DNA of 64,000 nt from Apostichopus japonicus (lineage: Eukaryota; Echinodermata; Holothuroidea; Aspidochirotida; Stichopodidae): positions 26,582,713 to 26,646,712 of the forward strand of contig NC_092574.1 of assembly GCF_037975245.1 (NCBI RefSeq), written 5' to 3'. A program made the translations under genes and the position numbers. Of this stretch, positions 37,264-52,400 are shown in pieces. The notes under the pieces are model-generated. The model saw only the letters and a list, made by a program, of their open reading frames with translations. It had not been told where the DNA came from and ran no database searches. Each line of letters starts with the position of its first letter. Positions within the stretch are counted from its first letter, which is position 1.

Positions 37264-37780
37264 GTGTTGCTATGGTATACTCGCAGCAGAAAAACTCGTA
37301 GCCACGCAATAAGGTAGAGTAAAGACGAGCAGCAAATACCGTTTTCAAGTTTTGAAGACTTTGGCAATGACTGGTTTTACGAGTCTCTTGATGAATGGAC
37401 ACACTATATTGAAAGAAAGTATTAATTTATGAAATCACTATAGCTAGGCTCATAATTCTGTATTAGTGTTGAATGTTAGGTAAGATATTATTTAAAAGGA
37501 TTAAATGTGTTAATTATTCTTTGACATGCACTTTAATTATTCTTAAGTTATTTTAATATAAATTTCCTAAACCACGTACAAAATGCAATTCTATGTATTC
37601 TTAGCACGATAAAAATGAGGAGGAAATGTTGGCCTATCCTACATGACAACAAAACATCTTTTGGCGCCACTTTGAATCACAGAGCTGCCTCCAACTCGTC
37701 GGTAAGATAGGTATAGCTCTATCTGCTATGAAGGTATTGCTAGGTCAATGCTTGGAAATGAGACAAGGATTTCATAATCA

Positions 37781-37786
37781 AATAAA
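37781..37786 (+). terminator. Candidate polyadenylation signal of Hand
   Basis: AATAAA, the first canonical hexamer after the Hand stop codon (about 910 bases downstream). It is followed by a T/G-rich stretch (TTGTTGTAAAGTG) that fits a downstream element. Confidence 0.4.
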
Positions 37787-37916
37787 ACAATTGTTGTAAA
37801 GTGATCACACCTAACGATGCAGGGATTCCTACATGGTTTCAGAATGGGAAGGGGGGGGGGGGAGGGGATGGAGCGGAAAATATGTATCAGACGATGTTAA
37901 GTGTTGTTGGTGTTGC

Positions 37917-38065
37917 CACGAGTGGCGTAGCCCCAGGGGGCGGGGCAATTTGTCGAAAATTTGGGTTTTTTGCTTAGGAAATAGGTTCTGCCTGCCCCCT
38001 TGGAAAATATTTGGTCCCCCTAAAAAGGAGTCTAGCTACCCCCTGATTGCCTCCCACGCCTACGT
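37917..38065. mobile_element. Possible degraded DNA-transposon fragment (GTGGCGTAGCC-type end)
   Basis: GAGTGGCGTAGCCCCAGGGGG near 37919 resembles the CAGTGGCGTAGCC-type ends of common invertebrate DNA transposons. A loosely inverted counterpart (CCCCCTGATTGCCTCCCACGCCTAC) ends near 38065. No target-site duplication found. Confidence 0.25.
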
Positions 38066-41000
38066 GAACATAATTGCTGTGATAATTATTGGGGGAATGT
38101 CCCTCCCGTATATAACACCATGTCGATCAACCATTTATAGGCCTGGTGTGTATGCGGCGTGTATTATGTAGGCCAAAGCAACTTCGTACCCTACAAATGA
38201 CGTGTGCGTGCTATAGGTACGATGCACGGCTTCCACGAATACTTAATGGTATACCTCTATGAAATGTGGCTGTGAGTGACGTCATATACTGATGTCCCTC
38301 CTTCAACCATTGAAGTAGTGTTTAAGGATTGACTTTGGTACATTTGCAGTATTATTTGATACTAAATTCACCATTTTTAACCCCCTCCCCCTCCCCCTCA
38401 CCCACCGTTCCCTCTCTCCTCCAAAGAAAAATCATCACGCCTTGATGTGGTCGAGTATGTTTCACTGATGCTACTCATACACATACATATCCCCCTCTCA
38501 CCCCCTTCTACCCCCTCCCTTCCTCCCTCCGTCTAAACTTACGGTATAATATAAAACCGTCAGAGTTGACACTGACAGGGTCTCTCTGTTCGCTTAAAAA
38601 TAAGGGCTGAATTAATATTTATATGAAAATAACCACTTTATTTCGTGAAATGCATGAGGTTCATTAAGTTTTTCAAAGCAATTTGATTTGTAATAGTATG
38701 AAGTTCAACCTGTTTTTGTTCTTGCTAAGAAATAGCATAAACTACCGTTGATAAAGTAATCAAAATCAATGAAAACGACTGCATATTTACTATGATGTCA
38801 CGGTAATATAGGCTGATACAAATATGGCGAATGATGTGGAAGCTGATAAGTTAATAATAAAACTAAAAAGTAATAAAACTTTAAGAAAAGAATGTGAAAT
38901 AACGACGAATGTAACACATTCGATCTCTGTACAGACAAAGCAATGAAATAAATATTTGAAAAGTTGACTTTCTTTGTAGTTTTGTCTATCAGCGTTCTTT
39001 TTTGTTGCGCATGCGTGTGTATGTGTGTGCAGTTAATATCATTCATACTGTAATGCAAATTATCACTATCAAATATAAGCCAATATTGGTCTCGTCTTAA
39101 ATTCAAGTAAGATTCACCTAGCCTTTCTGAAAACATACAAAATGTCTCATTACAATGATTGTTGCAATAACACATGTAATAGCCGTTACTAAACGGCGGA
39201 TTCCCGATTGCGCTGGGCAACTCCGAAGCATGCACAAGACCGAGTAGGTTGTACAGTTTCCGCAGACAGTGTGTATAATCAAGTTATGTTTTGTGGTATC
39301 TCGTACGTGATTCACGTTGTCGGGGAGACGTCCATGTTGCCTCGACAGACTGGCCTAAACGATTGTACAATACCCGTGATTAATTGTATAAACCTATTCA
39401 AAATAATAATTAATATATATAAATATATGTAACATAATATATTACAATTAGCGTCGTGATTCTCATTAACAGGGAAACAAAAAATGAAAAACGCTGAACA
39501 GATTTAAAATTAATAAGCAACAAACATAAAACAGAAACTTCCAGTAAAAAAAAGGTAAGGAATAACGTCATAATAGCGCTCAGATCTTTTTAGATTAATC
39601 CAGCGAGTTTTATGAAATCTTGATATTTAATGGCTGACTGAAATCATTCATCTGTAGCCTAACATATCACTTTAATGGATTTATGCAACCTACATCTTAT
39701 ATGATACAACGTCGAGGGAACTGGAAGGATAAATTCTCATTTCACATTCACTGTAGTCGACTAGACACACATTTCGATCTTACACATCTCAATTATCCAT
39801 TTATTCTCTCTTGTCCAAAACTTTCCTACTTAAAAGTTGACCTTTTAACGACAGTTGCTTATTAATTAATTACTTTAAAGAGGTAGTCGGAATAGACTCT
39901 TTATGCGATTATCAAAATATGATGAGTTTAATTATCGGTGACTTACGCGTTTATGGTCAAAGAAAATGTTACGCTAGTTTGTACGGGAAATAACGCACCA
40001 ATCACTGCACAGTAAAACACAATATCTGGGATATATTCTATAGAAAATGTTGTAGACAAGCATGGAGCTCTAATCGATCTCCCTGATATAAATAGCAAAA
40101 ATAAAACAACCCAACGTTCTACCAGGAATGTGTGATATGTTGTGAATTGCATATGAACAAACTTGAGATAAGTAAACTCTAGTAAAACAATATTAATTTC
40201 CCTTGCGTGGGAGCATCAACCTAACGTTTTTCTGAACAAGCAGTCGATTCTAAAATACATCGTAATTTCAAGCGGCGTCAGATTTTCGTCGCGTTAACCA
40301 AATTTTAACACCAATAAACGTCAGCATTATTGTGTATCATGTCTTTCTGCTTTCTTTATTAACGTGTACACTTGGAAGAAACTCTTCGAAGTTTCTACCT
40401 ATTTCAGACTCATTCGATCAATAAAGACAATTTTACAAGGAGTAGATGTCAATATTTTTTTCTCCTCGCTTTGTAACCTTGAGAAAGTACCTATGGTAAC
40501 CTCGAGACAAAAGGTCCCCTTGGACCTTTTAAGGGCCCGTTGGCACTCAAGATTACCCCTCTAATGATCCGTGATAACACCCTTGCCAAATGAGTGAGGC
40601 ACCTTATAACAAAGGACTCTGACATTGTTATAATCTACCGAGAGTTGTTAAGTTTTAATTGGCCATGAAAGCTGAAAGATGTATTTCAAATGACGAGTAA
40701 TTCGTTTTATAACAATGACAAGTATTTGTAGATACTCGTTTCCATAACAACCGATCCTTACAGACTTACCCTGGGAATAATTAGTTCATATTTAAACATT
40801 TCGTTCTGAAGAATTGAAAATCTATTTCCAGGACAAACCTGGAACCATTTGGTGGCTGATAGCGACACGGTGTCTCATTTAACATACCTTTCGTAAACAG
40901 GAGTAATGTAGGATAATAATGGAAAGAAGACAGAGACGGAGATAAGAACAAAAAGGACACGAAAAAGTGCTAATGCCCCCCCCCCCCCCCACTCCCCCTT

Positions 41001-42324
41001 TCCGTCTTCAACAATGGATGGTTAGTCAGTCGAAGAGAAAAAGGTTTCCTTCTTCTACATTGATATGAAAAACTCCAAGAAACTAAGCATGAAATAATTT
41101 TACAATAATTTTAGCATAATTATGAACTAGCTGAGCGGTTTTATGACGTATAGCCTCTGCGGCTGCGCACCGTAGACATCTCTTAAACATCCAATTAGAC
41201 TGTATAGCAACAGAAGAGAGAAGATAAGGTCTTAATTTAGCCCCCAAATCAAAACTTCGCTTTCCAGACCAAAAACGTTCTCATACATATCAAATGTATC
41301 CAACATACCCATAACAATTACGACAGAATTTGTTACTTTCATTGACTGGTAAATCTTAAAACTACAAACCCTTTTTTTTTCTCACTACAGACGAAAATAA
41401 ATACTTCTTTGCGTTTCAACGAAATGTTTTCAACTTGAAAACTTTATTCCTTTTTGCTAAAATCATGTGTAGTAACTGTTCCCTTCCGAGGGGAGTGGTG
41501 ATGCACACCCGACGATGATCACACAGTTACAGTCTCGATGCGAGGGTACTGGGGTTGAGAGCGGATCAGTCGTTCGGTTGTTTGGTTTTCGTGCCCAGGT
41601 TCAATTACCTGGGTGACTTTTCTTGAAAAGTACTTGTAAACTTAATTGATTAAGTATAGAGGAAAACAGGATTATGGAAAGTTTAAATGAACACAACGAC
41701 AAATCTTCTCCATTAAGATTTTTAACGAACCAAAGGTTTAGTTGATATCGTTCCTTCACTGGACTGGAGAACTCCTTTAATGACCACCCCCCCCCCCCCC
41801 CAATTACATTGCTGGATGACTCAAAAGGCCACAAGAGAGTTGTTCATGAGAATATCTGTAGCACCTTGACGGTGATTTAGTAAATTACCGAATGACGATC
41901 GAACCACAGTGACACAATCGACCTTCACTGATAGGTTAAGGTATCGAGGGACCCAAGATGGGGTGTAAAGACAGGACCCTATGGAACCAAAAGAGTGACA
42001 AAACTAGGGGAATCCCTCGTTAATCAAACCAGTTTGTTCCCAGGAGTTTTCGAGTAAACCAGGATTATTATTATTGGTCGTTATGTTGCTATGGAAACGA
42101 TATTGGATAGATTCGATTGCAGATGTAACAGGTTTTTCTTTGAAAATGCGCTGATAACCAATAAACGTTGTTCGCCAATGATAACTGGTGGATCTTCTTC
42201 AGATGTGCACAGAGAAAACCACACATAAATTTAATACGTGGTTGTAGACGCATCGCTTGACGGCTTTTTCTGAAAAGCTTAGAACAGGAAATAAGAAGCG
42301 TAGAACATACTCAAACGGAGACGT

Positions 42325-42356
42325 GGGGTGGGGTGGGGGTGGGGTGGGGGTGTGGG
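42325..42356 (+). other. G-quadruplex-type motif with single-base loops
   Basis: Five consecutive runs of 4-5 G separated by single T bases, followed by GTGTGGG. By the usual sequence rule this is a very strong G4 former. Confidence 0.8.
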
Positions 42357-43798
42357 TTGAGGTTGGTTAAAATGCAGCATTTAACTCAGGTCCAAAGTTA
42401 TTTGAATTATGTTTAAGAAAATAATAATGACCTTGGGAATATGCTTTTCTTAAGTCATTTGTAGTGTAGTCGACACTACAAAAAACTTAATGAAAAACAG
42501 TTCCGCTACAAGCAACACCGAACAACACCAATATACATACGGGCAACAACGACAACAATAACGTACACGGAATGTCTACATTTGGGTAAACAAACTTAAT
42601 GTGGGTCTATTCACATTCATAACAGGTCCCCGATACCCTATGATAATTAAGACCATTGATTAACAATACCATTATTAATTAACAAAAGTCGCAAGTACCA
42701 TACTTCCAACCTCCTCTCACCACCCCTGTAGTCAATGAATGACATCACAAATAAAGCGGCAACAGTTTTTTTATATCTAACTTGTAGTTTTATGTTTAAA
42801 TTTGAGCTATGTGGAGGGCATAGGCCTGCTATCTGTAGTAAGGCGAAATGTGCTTAAAGCGTGACATTGAAGTAACGTAAATACAAAATATATGGGGATC
42901 ATGGCTTACTGACGCAGTAAATATGCATACCCTATTTGAAATTAGAACGACTCTGTATTAAATAACCTTATGTTACAATATTTCATTTCCATGTTTTTGT
43001 TTCATCTCTCTCTTCCATCCTGCCTCATATCATATCGTTGTACATTTAAGACATGGACTTTACTTAAACTATATTATAACTTCCATAATTTAGTACTGTA
43101 TGAATTGAAATGTCTTATCAATCTATATATCTTCCACATAACCATCTGGACAACTCCATAATCCTACTAGGGAAAGAATTCACCCTCTGTTGTTATAAAT
43201 TGATGTCATATTCCAGTTAAAATCTTCTTCGTTATCATTCACATTGTTTTGACATTCACTTTATAACTTCAATCACTTTTTTCTTACGGAGCAAATTAAA
43301 GGACAAAGATAAAGTTGTTTAAAAAATATCGGCAATTATTGGAAAGATATCCATAAAAAGCTAAACGGAAGAGATAAAAAGAGAGCGATTTCTAGTCACA
43401 TGTAACGAGAGCTCATGAACAGAAGTACTGCGACGAGCGTATATACATTCATTAAAGTGATATGTTGAAGATGAATAAAAATAAAAATAAACTTAAACTT
43501 TGAAGTTTGACCTGTGTTATATATGTATTGTTATGTGCGGCATCTGACACACTGCAACAATATATCACACAATGATCTATAGTACAACTACTGATAGCAC
43601 GAATAAGTTTGCAAGATATAAAGGCAGTTGATTTAAATCTAAATACAAAACAGAAGAACACGGAATTTAGCAGCATTAACGAAAATGTTCTCTTACACGA
43701 AAATTAGTCTAATAAGAGTTCCACCAATATTTACTTTAATTTAAAAAAAATATGAATTCATATGAAAATAAACCTCTTTGCTGAGTAAGGAAGAAGTA

Positions 43799-43871
43799 TC
43801 TATACTAGCCTAATGGTTAGGGTGTCAGCTCATAAAGCGGGAGGCCCGGGTTCGAATCCTGGTGGAGGCTG
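43799..43871 (+). mobile_element. tRNA-derived SINE head or tRNA pseudogene
   Basis: An A-box-like TAGCCTAATGG (43806-43816), then GTTAGGGTGTCAG, and a perfect B box GGTTCGAATCC (43849-43859) inside a T-arm CCGGG/CCTGG that pairs. The 5' acceptor strand does not pair with the 3' TGGAGGC, and the anticodon arm (TCAGC-TCATAAA-GCGGG) has a mismatch and no T33, so it is not a working tRNA. It resembles an elongator-Met-like tRNA with CAT. The body continues into GGAGATTCC and a short TG repeat, typical of a SINE. Confidence 0.6.
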
Positions 43872-46090
<2,219 letters not shown>

Positions 46091-46264
46091 GAATGGCATC
46101 TCCTTCTTATGATTCTTTCGTATTTCTTGTGTTTTTAGCAGCTGATAGGGGAATACCCCTTAACCACCCCCTGGTTCTAGTGAAAGTTTGCTCATGTAAA
46201 ACCATATATTCAAAGAATCGATTGGTATGGTAGCTTACTTTTACAACTATCCCTTGCCTTGGAC

Positions 46265-46662
46265 CAGGGGGGTAGGAAGCTTCCAAAAAGTGGGGGGGGG
46301 GCACAACATCAGAGGGGCACTTTCTCATTCCACAACCACCACTCGTTATGCTATAAATCGATACACACCGGCCATATCACTTAAATATATATGATGTGTT
46401 AGTATGCTGTCAATACTATTTATTGAGATTGTTTATTGTTAACCATGCTACAAAGAGATATGGGATGCCATTTTAAAAATAGCATGTACAGACTAAAAAT
46501 AATTAATTAAAATAAAATATTAAAATTAACAAAGGCTTAAGATATCCAAAAGACAGTTCTTCATCAAAGGGGCACATTTTATTTGCCAGTAGGGCACATT
46601 TGCTATTTTAGAAAAACAAGTGTGGGCACGTGCCCCAGTGTACCCCCCGGTTCCTACCCCTG
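46265..46662. mobile_element. Non-autonomous hAT-like DNA transposon (MITE), about 398 bp
   Basis: The left end CAGGGGGGTAGGAAGC (from 46265) and the inverse of the right end, CAGGGGTAGGAACC (46662 inward), are imperfect terminal inverted repeats. They are flanked by 8 bp direct repeats CCTTGGAC at 46257-46264 and 46663-46670. An 8 bp duplication and CAG...CTG termini fit the hAT superfamily. Several GGGGCAC words occur near both ends. The interior is AT-rich and carries no transposase frame, so mobility would depend on an autonomous relative. Confidence 0.75.
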
Positions 46663-46671
46663 CCTTGGACC

Positions 46672-48690
46672 TATTTTATTTAAATTATATTTTGAAACAT
46701 TATTATTATATATCATTTACCACATTACCATCTTGCAAATCATTTCTAGCACCTCCACCCCCCCCCCCCTCCCCTTCCTCATCTTTTTGTATCTGTCTTC
46801 ATGAAATGTCACAACCTCATATCGTATAATATTTTCTCCAATCCCCCTCCAAACATTTCACCCTGCCTCGCTCCTAGTCGGGTAGAATTCGTCCAATTTG
46901 ACGTAATTTTAAAGGGTTACCTCAATACGCGCAAGCTATTTTATCTACAGAATAAAAGATATGTCAGATATTATTGCTAGAAGTTGTAAGGATTACAAAA
47001 TGTCAACTATAGTTTTAAAGCCAAACTCCTCCATGCCTATGTTGCACAATTCATTTGAGGAGTTTGGCGGCAATGTGTACAGTCTGCCTTTAAAACCAAA
47101 GACTTTCAAAACGGTTAATAAAAAGTCGCAACGTTTTCCCAACTTCGAGATAATAAATGAAACATTCATGTGTACAACGGGAATTTTTTATAATTTCGGC
47201 ATTTTTCCAAGTCTGGGCTGAAGAAGTTAATCTTTTTCGACCAAGTTTTCTTGTTGTCTTTTCCGCTTTATTTTTATTTTTATCCCTGACTTTTATAATA
47301 TTATTACCCGTTCACACTTAAACCATCGGGCTCAGCATGTTTTTCATCAAAGTAAGTCGCAAGAAACTATAAGGGGCCTTCCTCTTCAAGCCAAATCCCT
47401 TGTCTTAGTATAATAACCAAGAAAAGTCACTTATGTTTTATCCTCGCTCGCATGATTTGATACATACCAGACGTTACACACGGCTATACGAGATTACTCA
47501 TTAGGACACTCTGTACAAATACCTCAGAAGTAATCACCTTCCCTACACGAAATCCTTAATTGCGCTGAATTTAGGAGAATTTAAAGTGATATGCATTACT
47601 TTAGACTTAAAAACGGGCAAGTCTTCGTATACTTCTAAAGTGGAGACGTATCATTAAATTAACCATCATAGAATGTTTTGTGTTTACATAGTTAAAGACG
47701 ATTAGGAGGGGATGGGGAGGGGGGGATGTTGGAGACGGGCGGGTGCTTGAAATTGTGTTGCGTAGATCATTCTTACCAAACGCAGCTACTCTTAAACAGG
47801 TTTGATACTGAGGGGAAGAGATGGGGACGGGTGGGGGGGGGGTGGGTTGATGAGGAGTCAGATCAAAGTTCGGTTGTGCTAAATTTCCATTTGTGGTGGG
47901 ACCGCGCCCGCGTGAACTTCCCTGCTGTGAAAATGATTGGGTATAACCCCGCCCCTATGTCAGGCTCTGAAAAGGTATACAGGGGCGTTCAACCGAAGAT
48001 AATCGGTGTGTATAAACTAATGATGAGTGTGATGCAAGAGGGAATCAAGAATTATAACGGCCAGCACAGAACAGGCGTTCCATAACTTACTATAGTTTAC
48101 GCGTAAAGCTATATGGTTTCATGAGTGTATATTTTACAGCCGTATACCTTAGCAGAATATTTAAACTTACCACATTACCTCAGGTTTGAAGCAGGTGGTA
48201 ATTGTGGTTCATATTAAAACAGTATTTAACTTCCATATCAGGTGTATTAGCACAATGCACCAAGTATGAACGCTGTAAAGTGTCTATGTTACTCATTTAG
48301 TTTAATTAAAAAATATATATTACAATTCGCTAATTATTATAGACTAATTGGCTAGTGTTGTGTTTATGGGGCTACGAACTCTACACCGATTCTTGTATAC
48401 GTATAACCTGGTCGAGCAATGTATAACGACTTCTATAATTATCTGCTGAGAAAGTGTTACATTTAGACTCACTATAAAGGCTATTGATAAGTTATCGGGT
48501 TTGTATAGGATAAGTGTTCGACTGTCTAATGACTTTAACTATATTTGTCATCATCTCGTGTCCAGGATTGTATTTACAATAAGAGAGAGATTTCACAGTG
48601 AATCCCTTTACCAGATGAGTTGAATCGGTAAATAAAATATTGTAAGTGACTTCTAATAGTGTAGTTTTAAACATGGCGCCGTATGCGTAG
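46672..48690. other. Non-coding DNA
   Basis: Contains the inverted repeat at 47.0 kb and a G10 run at 47833-47842. Open frames at 46961-47221 (86 codons) and 47726-48085 (119 codons) show no recognisable domain; the second runs through the G tract. Confidence 0.45.
47012..47096. repeat. Inverted repeat, 12 bp plus 9 bp arms
   Basis: GCCAAACTCCTC (47020-47031) pairs with GAGGAGTTTGGC (47057-47068). Outside it GTTTTAAAG (47012-47020) pairs with CTTTAAAAC (47088-47096), leaving a 19-base bulge on the 3' side. Confidence 0.8.
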
Positions 48691-48694
48691 TATA

Positions 48695-48972
48695 ACTAGT
48701 GGGCGTACCTTGATTGACATGTTCTGTGGCAGAACCAGTGAGGGTGCCGTGGGGCCCGGGCTTTCCCCTTCTGAAAAGTTTTTGGTACTACAAATTAGCA
48801 ACAAACAAAAACATATTTTAGTTCATAATAAAATACAGTTGAAAATTTCACACTCTTCGTGCGCGTTCATCACTTAACTTTTTATCGATGTCTTTAATAA
48901 TGCACCATTGTTTTCGGTTTTGACAGCTACCGATACTGGTCTCCCGAAAAAAATTCTTGATCCGCCACTGGT
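48695..48972. mobile_element. Possible degraded DNA-transposon copy
   Basis: ACTAGTGGGCGTACCTTGA at the left and the inverse of ACCAGTGGCGGATCAAGA at the right look like decayed terminal inverted repeats of the common AGTGGCG type. No target-site duplication is visible, so the call is weak. Confidence 0.3.
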
Positions 48973-49327
48973 TTTTGAAGAAATGGCGTAGCCAGCGTTT
49001 TCTTTCTGCGGCCATATTATTTCTTGCTTGAGAGAACTACTTGCATATTCCCTCCAAAGGACACAGGTCCCCCTCCCCCTTCATTTGGCTAGTAGCGGGG
49101 TAAAGAGGTAAAATAGATAATAACGTACAGAATTAAGAGCCAAGTGAATTATTTCCAAGAGTTTGTTTACTTTTCTCAATATTTTATCTTATGTCCCAAT
49201 TTTGTTGTTTTCATCCAATCCCCATGTTTGTTTAATTTGTAGTTGTTGTTGCCGTCGTTGTGTCTCTATAAGCCCGTCCCTGAGAGTGATTTGACTCACA
49301 GGGATAAACAGGTATATAACTTCATCA

Positions 49328-49466
49328 CTTAGTTCGCTATAGGCGAGAGTATCACTTTAAAGTTTAGTTTGTGCATTGTCATTAGCTTCGAAGTCAGGCT
49401 TAGTTCGCTCGTGAAGAGTATCACTTTAAAGTTTAGTCTGTACAGTATCAGCTTCCTAGTCATTCC
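49328..49466. repeat. Tandem duplication, about 71 bp x 2
   Basis: Both copies start CTTAGTTCGCT (49328 and 49399) and contain GAGTATCACTTTAAAGTTTAG. Confidence 0.9.
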
Positions 49467-52400
49467 ATCACATAAAATATTACAAATAAGTTTGATCTTT
49501 GTTGAAATTAGTTATGGGTAATCTATAAACATGTTATGTATCGCCGAGGTACAAAATTGTTTTATTCAGAGCCATATGCTTGTAATCCAACAACCAACTA
49601 ACAATAGTAGTACAATTATAGGGACGGGGTGCGGGGGGGGGGAGATCAATTTTAGCCAATTTAGGGGGCTGAAGACATCTGAATCAGCAAAAAAAAATAT
49701 CCGTTTTATTATTACATATACACCTGTCTCATTATACCCCAAACCCCAGCTGTTTCTAATTAGATAAATTAATATTTTTTATTTACTTCCGTTCCACGAA
49801 TTGTTTATATAACTTTCAAACCACCACTTAGCCCCTCTGTCCCCCTTGCAGTCCCCCATACAAGGTAGAGGGTTATACCCTCCTGCAATGAATCCCCTTT
49901 TACTTTGGAATTTGTTTGTTTATCGGAGACACTATTCTTTATACACATAGAAACAAGTTCCTTCCGCCCTTTATGACGATCGTCATCAACCTTTCAACAT
50001 CCGATGCTGGTCAGATGGTGGCCTACCTCTTTTAAACAAGCGTTTATCGATATTATGATTCTTTGATTCCAGTAAGCGTCGATGTACAACGATAACAGAA
50101 GATAAAAAATCAAAAAAATCAAAATAGGTTACTTTTTCAGAAAGTAAAAAGCTTTCAGCGGCCTCATCCATTTTGTCAACGACAAATTAAGATAAATCTG
50201 ATATATTTTTCTTTGCCTCATTATCTCAAAATTTACGGCTTCTAAGATCCTCAAACTGCTTATACCTCCCCCCCCCCCTTTTTTTTTGTGTGTTTTCTTA
50301 TCTCCATGCGTAGAGAGAGGGTGGGAGTATTTGTCACCTGCAGTCAGTTTCCAACGACTCCTAATTCCAGCGGTTTTTCTGTCGTTTTTTCTCGTTCATT
50401 CGGACCAAAACACACGTCTGTTATAAACTCCCCACATCGAAAGGACAATAAATAACAAAACGGTACAAAATGATTTAAGGACAAGCGGACTCAGTTGAGA
50501 GACAAGTGGACCCTTTAACTAACTATTTTTTAAGGAATCAGTCTCTTTTGATGCCGATATATTTCACAAACTGTCATTCTTCCGTGACTGAATTTACTTT
50601 TAGTCAAACCGTTAGTGAATGGCCTTTGACTTTACCGAGTCGGAATCTTTGGCAAGTCTTCTCTCCGAACTACGCGCACGCGCAAATGACGCGTTCGGGT
50701 TGCTTTATCTGATGGTGTAAATTGAAAAGTGAACAAGAAAATATATTAAGTGAGAAGGAATGTACAACATGACATAATCGACAAATTGATCTAGGAGGGA
50801 TAGCCTACATATAATTCCTTAAACAAAAGGAAAGAGTTTCTCTTCCTTTTAAATATTTCCTACAAAGATAATCATTTCAGTTAATTTAGTTTTCGAAACA
50901 AAAGATTGGCTTTGAAGAAACAACAGCTTGTTAAGGTGCAGAAGGAGGTATCGTCCAAGCTGAGGAAGATGAGCCGGGATTAACTTGACAAGATGGAAAA
51001 GATAAAATGTCCCGAAGTGATTCAGCTGCCGTTTCTTTTCTTATCTTTCTCCTAAGGCTCTGGGGTCCAAGAGATTTAGGGGTATAATTCAGAAGTAGAT
51101 TTAATAAACGTAGAAGAAGACAAAATATCTCTTGTGAAACGTAAACAACTGAAAGTGTAAAGTGTGAAGCATTTCTAAGAGAAATATGACTAAGCCACGT
51201 AGTTGTTCCACACGTGTTGTCTTCCCTTGTGTAAGTAAGTATAGGCTACTTGAGCCTAACGTATAATATTGATATATAGTTCCTTGTCTGTAAGTGTGTA
51301 CAACATGTGCCGTTCCAATAAATTAGTTAAATGATCTTTGAAATGTGTTTTTTTTTCTTTTTTAGGTGGGCGAATTGAACATCAACAAACTGCGACGGCA
51401 GAGTTCCCATACATGAATATATGTTCTGCATAAATGATACAGGGGCGAATAATTTTATTCGTTTTAAAATGCTAATATATAACCTTATTATTGCGCCAGT
51501 CTGGACGTGAAAATGTGGTATGAATTCAGTTCTTCGTGTACAATCTGTAAAGTCGTCAGATTATATACTACTTGAAGAGAAACTTCCACTATAATGAAGC
51601 CGAATTGAAAATGGATTTGATGTGATTCTTGAATTTTTGAGAGCTCTGGGATATATGTTACTAACAAACACGTAGGCCTACTTTTGTTAAACTCTTAACA
51701 AATTGAAAATGACAACAACCCCCCCCCCCCAAGAAAAAAACGCGGAGGAATAATGCCAGCCACCGTGATACAATGTTCTCTCTTTATGCAATGTTACAAC
51801 CAAAGCCTAAACGCTCTTTTTTCTCTAAAAGTAACGAAATAAATTTCCGGCGTTTCATGGCAGAAAGTAGATAAACAATGAAACGCGGAGATGGACCCTT
51901 TCAATGAACGTCGTTTACTGGTGTCGTATTTATGTTCTTGTCTGGCTGTCTTGTCTGTCTGTCTGTCTGTCTGCCTGTGTCTTTGAAGGATTAAGGCTAA
52001 TCACGGAAGGGTTAACTTTGCTGTCCCTTTCGGCGTTCCTTTGTTTCGGTCGTATTAAACACTGACACAGTGTGATGTTATCGTCTGCCAGTACTATATG
52101 GACTTAAGTTCCCACGGTTTTTTCTGATAATACGTTAAAATAGACAAATCTTCAACACAAAATGTCCCATTTTGTACCCGGAAATAAGTTTACTTATACT
52201 TACTTTGAAAACTATCATTAACAATTGAATAGATCATTGTATTCTAGAAGGGGGCTATTGTTAAACATTTCCGATTTCTGGGAGTACATCCTGGTGGTTT
52301 CATTAAAGAGCATAATGGTACATGAATACAGCTAGTAATTACGTAACCAACCCTAATCATTCTGAAGATTACATTGTTTGGAATCTGAAGTGGTTTTAGT

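Larger units (their letters stand above)
36871..37810 (+). other. Hand: Probable 3' UTR of Hand
   Basis: Non-coding sequence from the TAA stop to just past the first canonical AATAAA, at 37781. It contains an 18 bp homopurine repeat (37190-37263). The end is inferred only from the polyadenylation signal; an ATTAAA near 37500 is a weaker alternative. Confidence 0.4.
37811..43790. other. Downstream non-coding DNA
   Basis: Contains G12 (37851-37862), C15 (40976-40990) and C15 (41787-41801) runs, a CRE TGACGTCA at 38277-38284, C-rich patches near 38.4-38.5 kb and a G4-type block at 42325-42356. A 145-codon minus-strand frame at 38798-39235 has no recognisable domain. No gene is supported. Confidence 0.5.

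Noticed and set aside
38798-39235. 145-codon minus-strand open frame
   Set aside because: Longest unexplained frame in the window, but without a recognisable motif, with low-complexity AT-rich coding and no splice or start support.
41555-41615. tRNA-like stretch with GGTTCAATTACC inside a CCCAGGT/ACCTGGG stem
   Set aside because: The B box has an extra base, the A box is poor and no clover-leaf forms; at best a very old SINE.
49277-49304. 28-base hairpin beginning TCCCTGAGA, the seed of lin-4/miR-125
   Set aside because: Only the first nine bases match; the rest of the mature sequence differs and the stem is far too short for a pre-miRNA.
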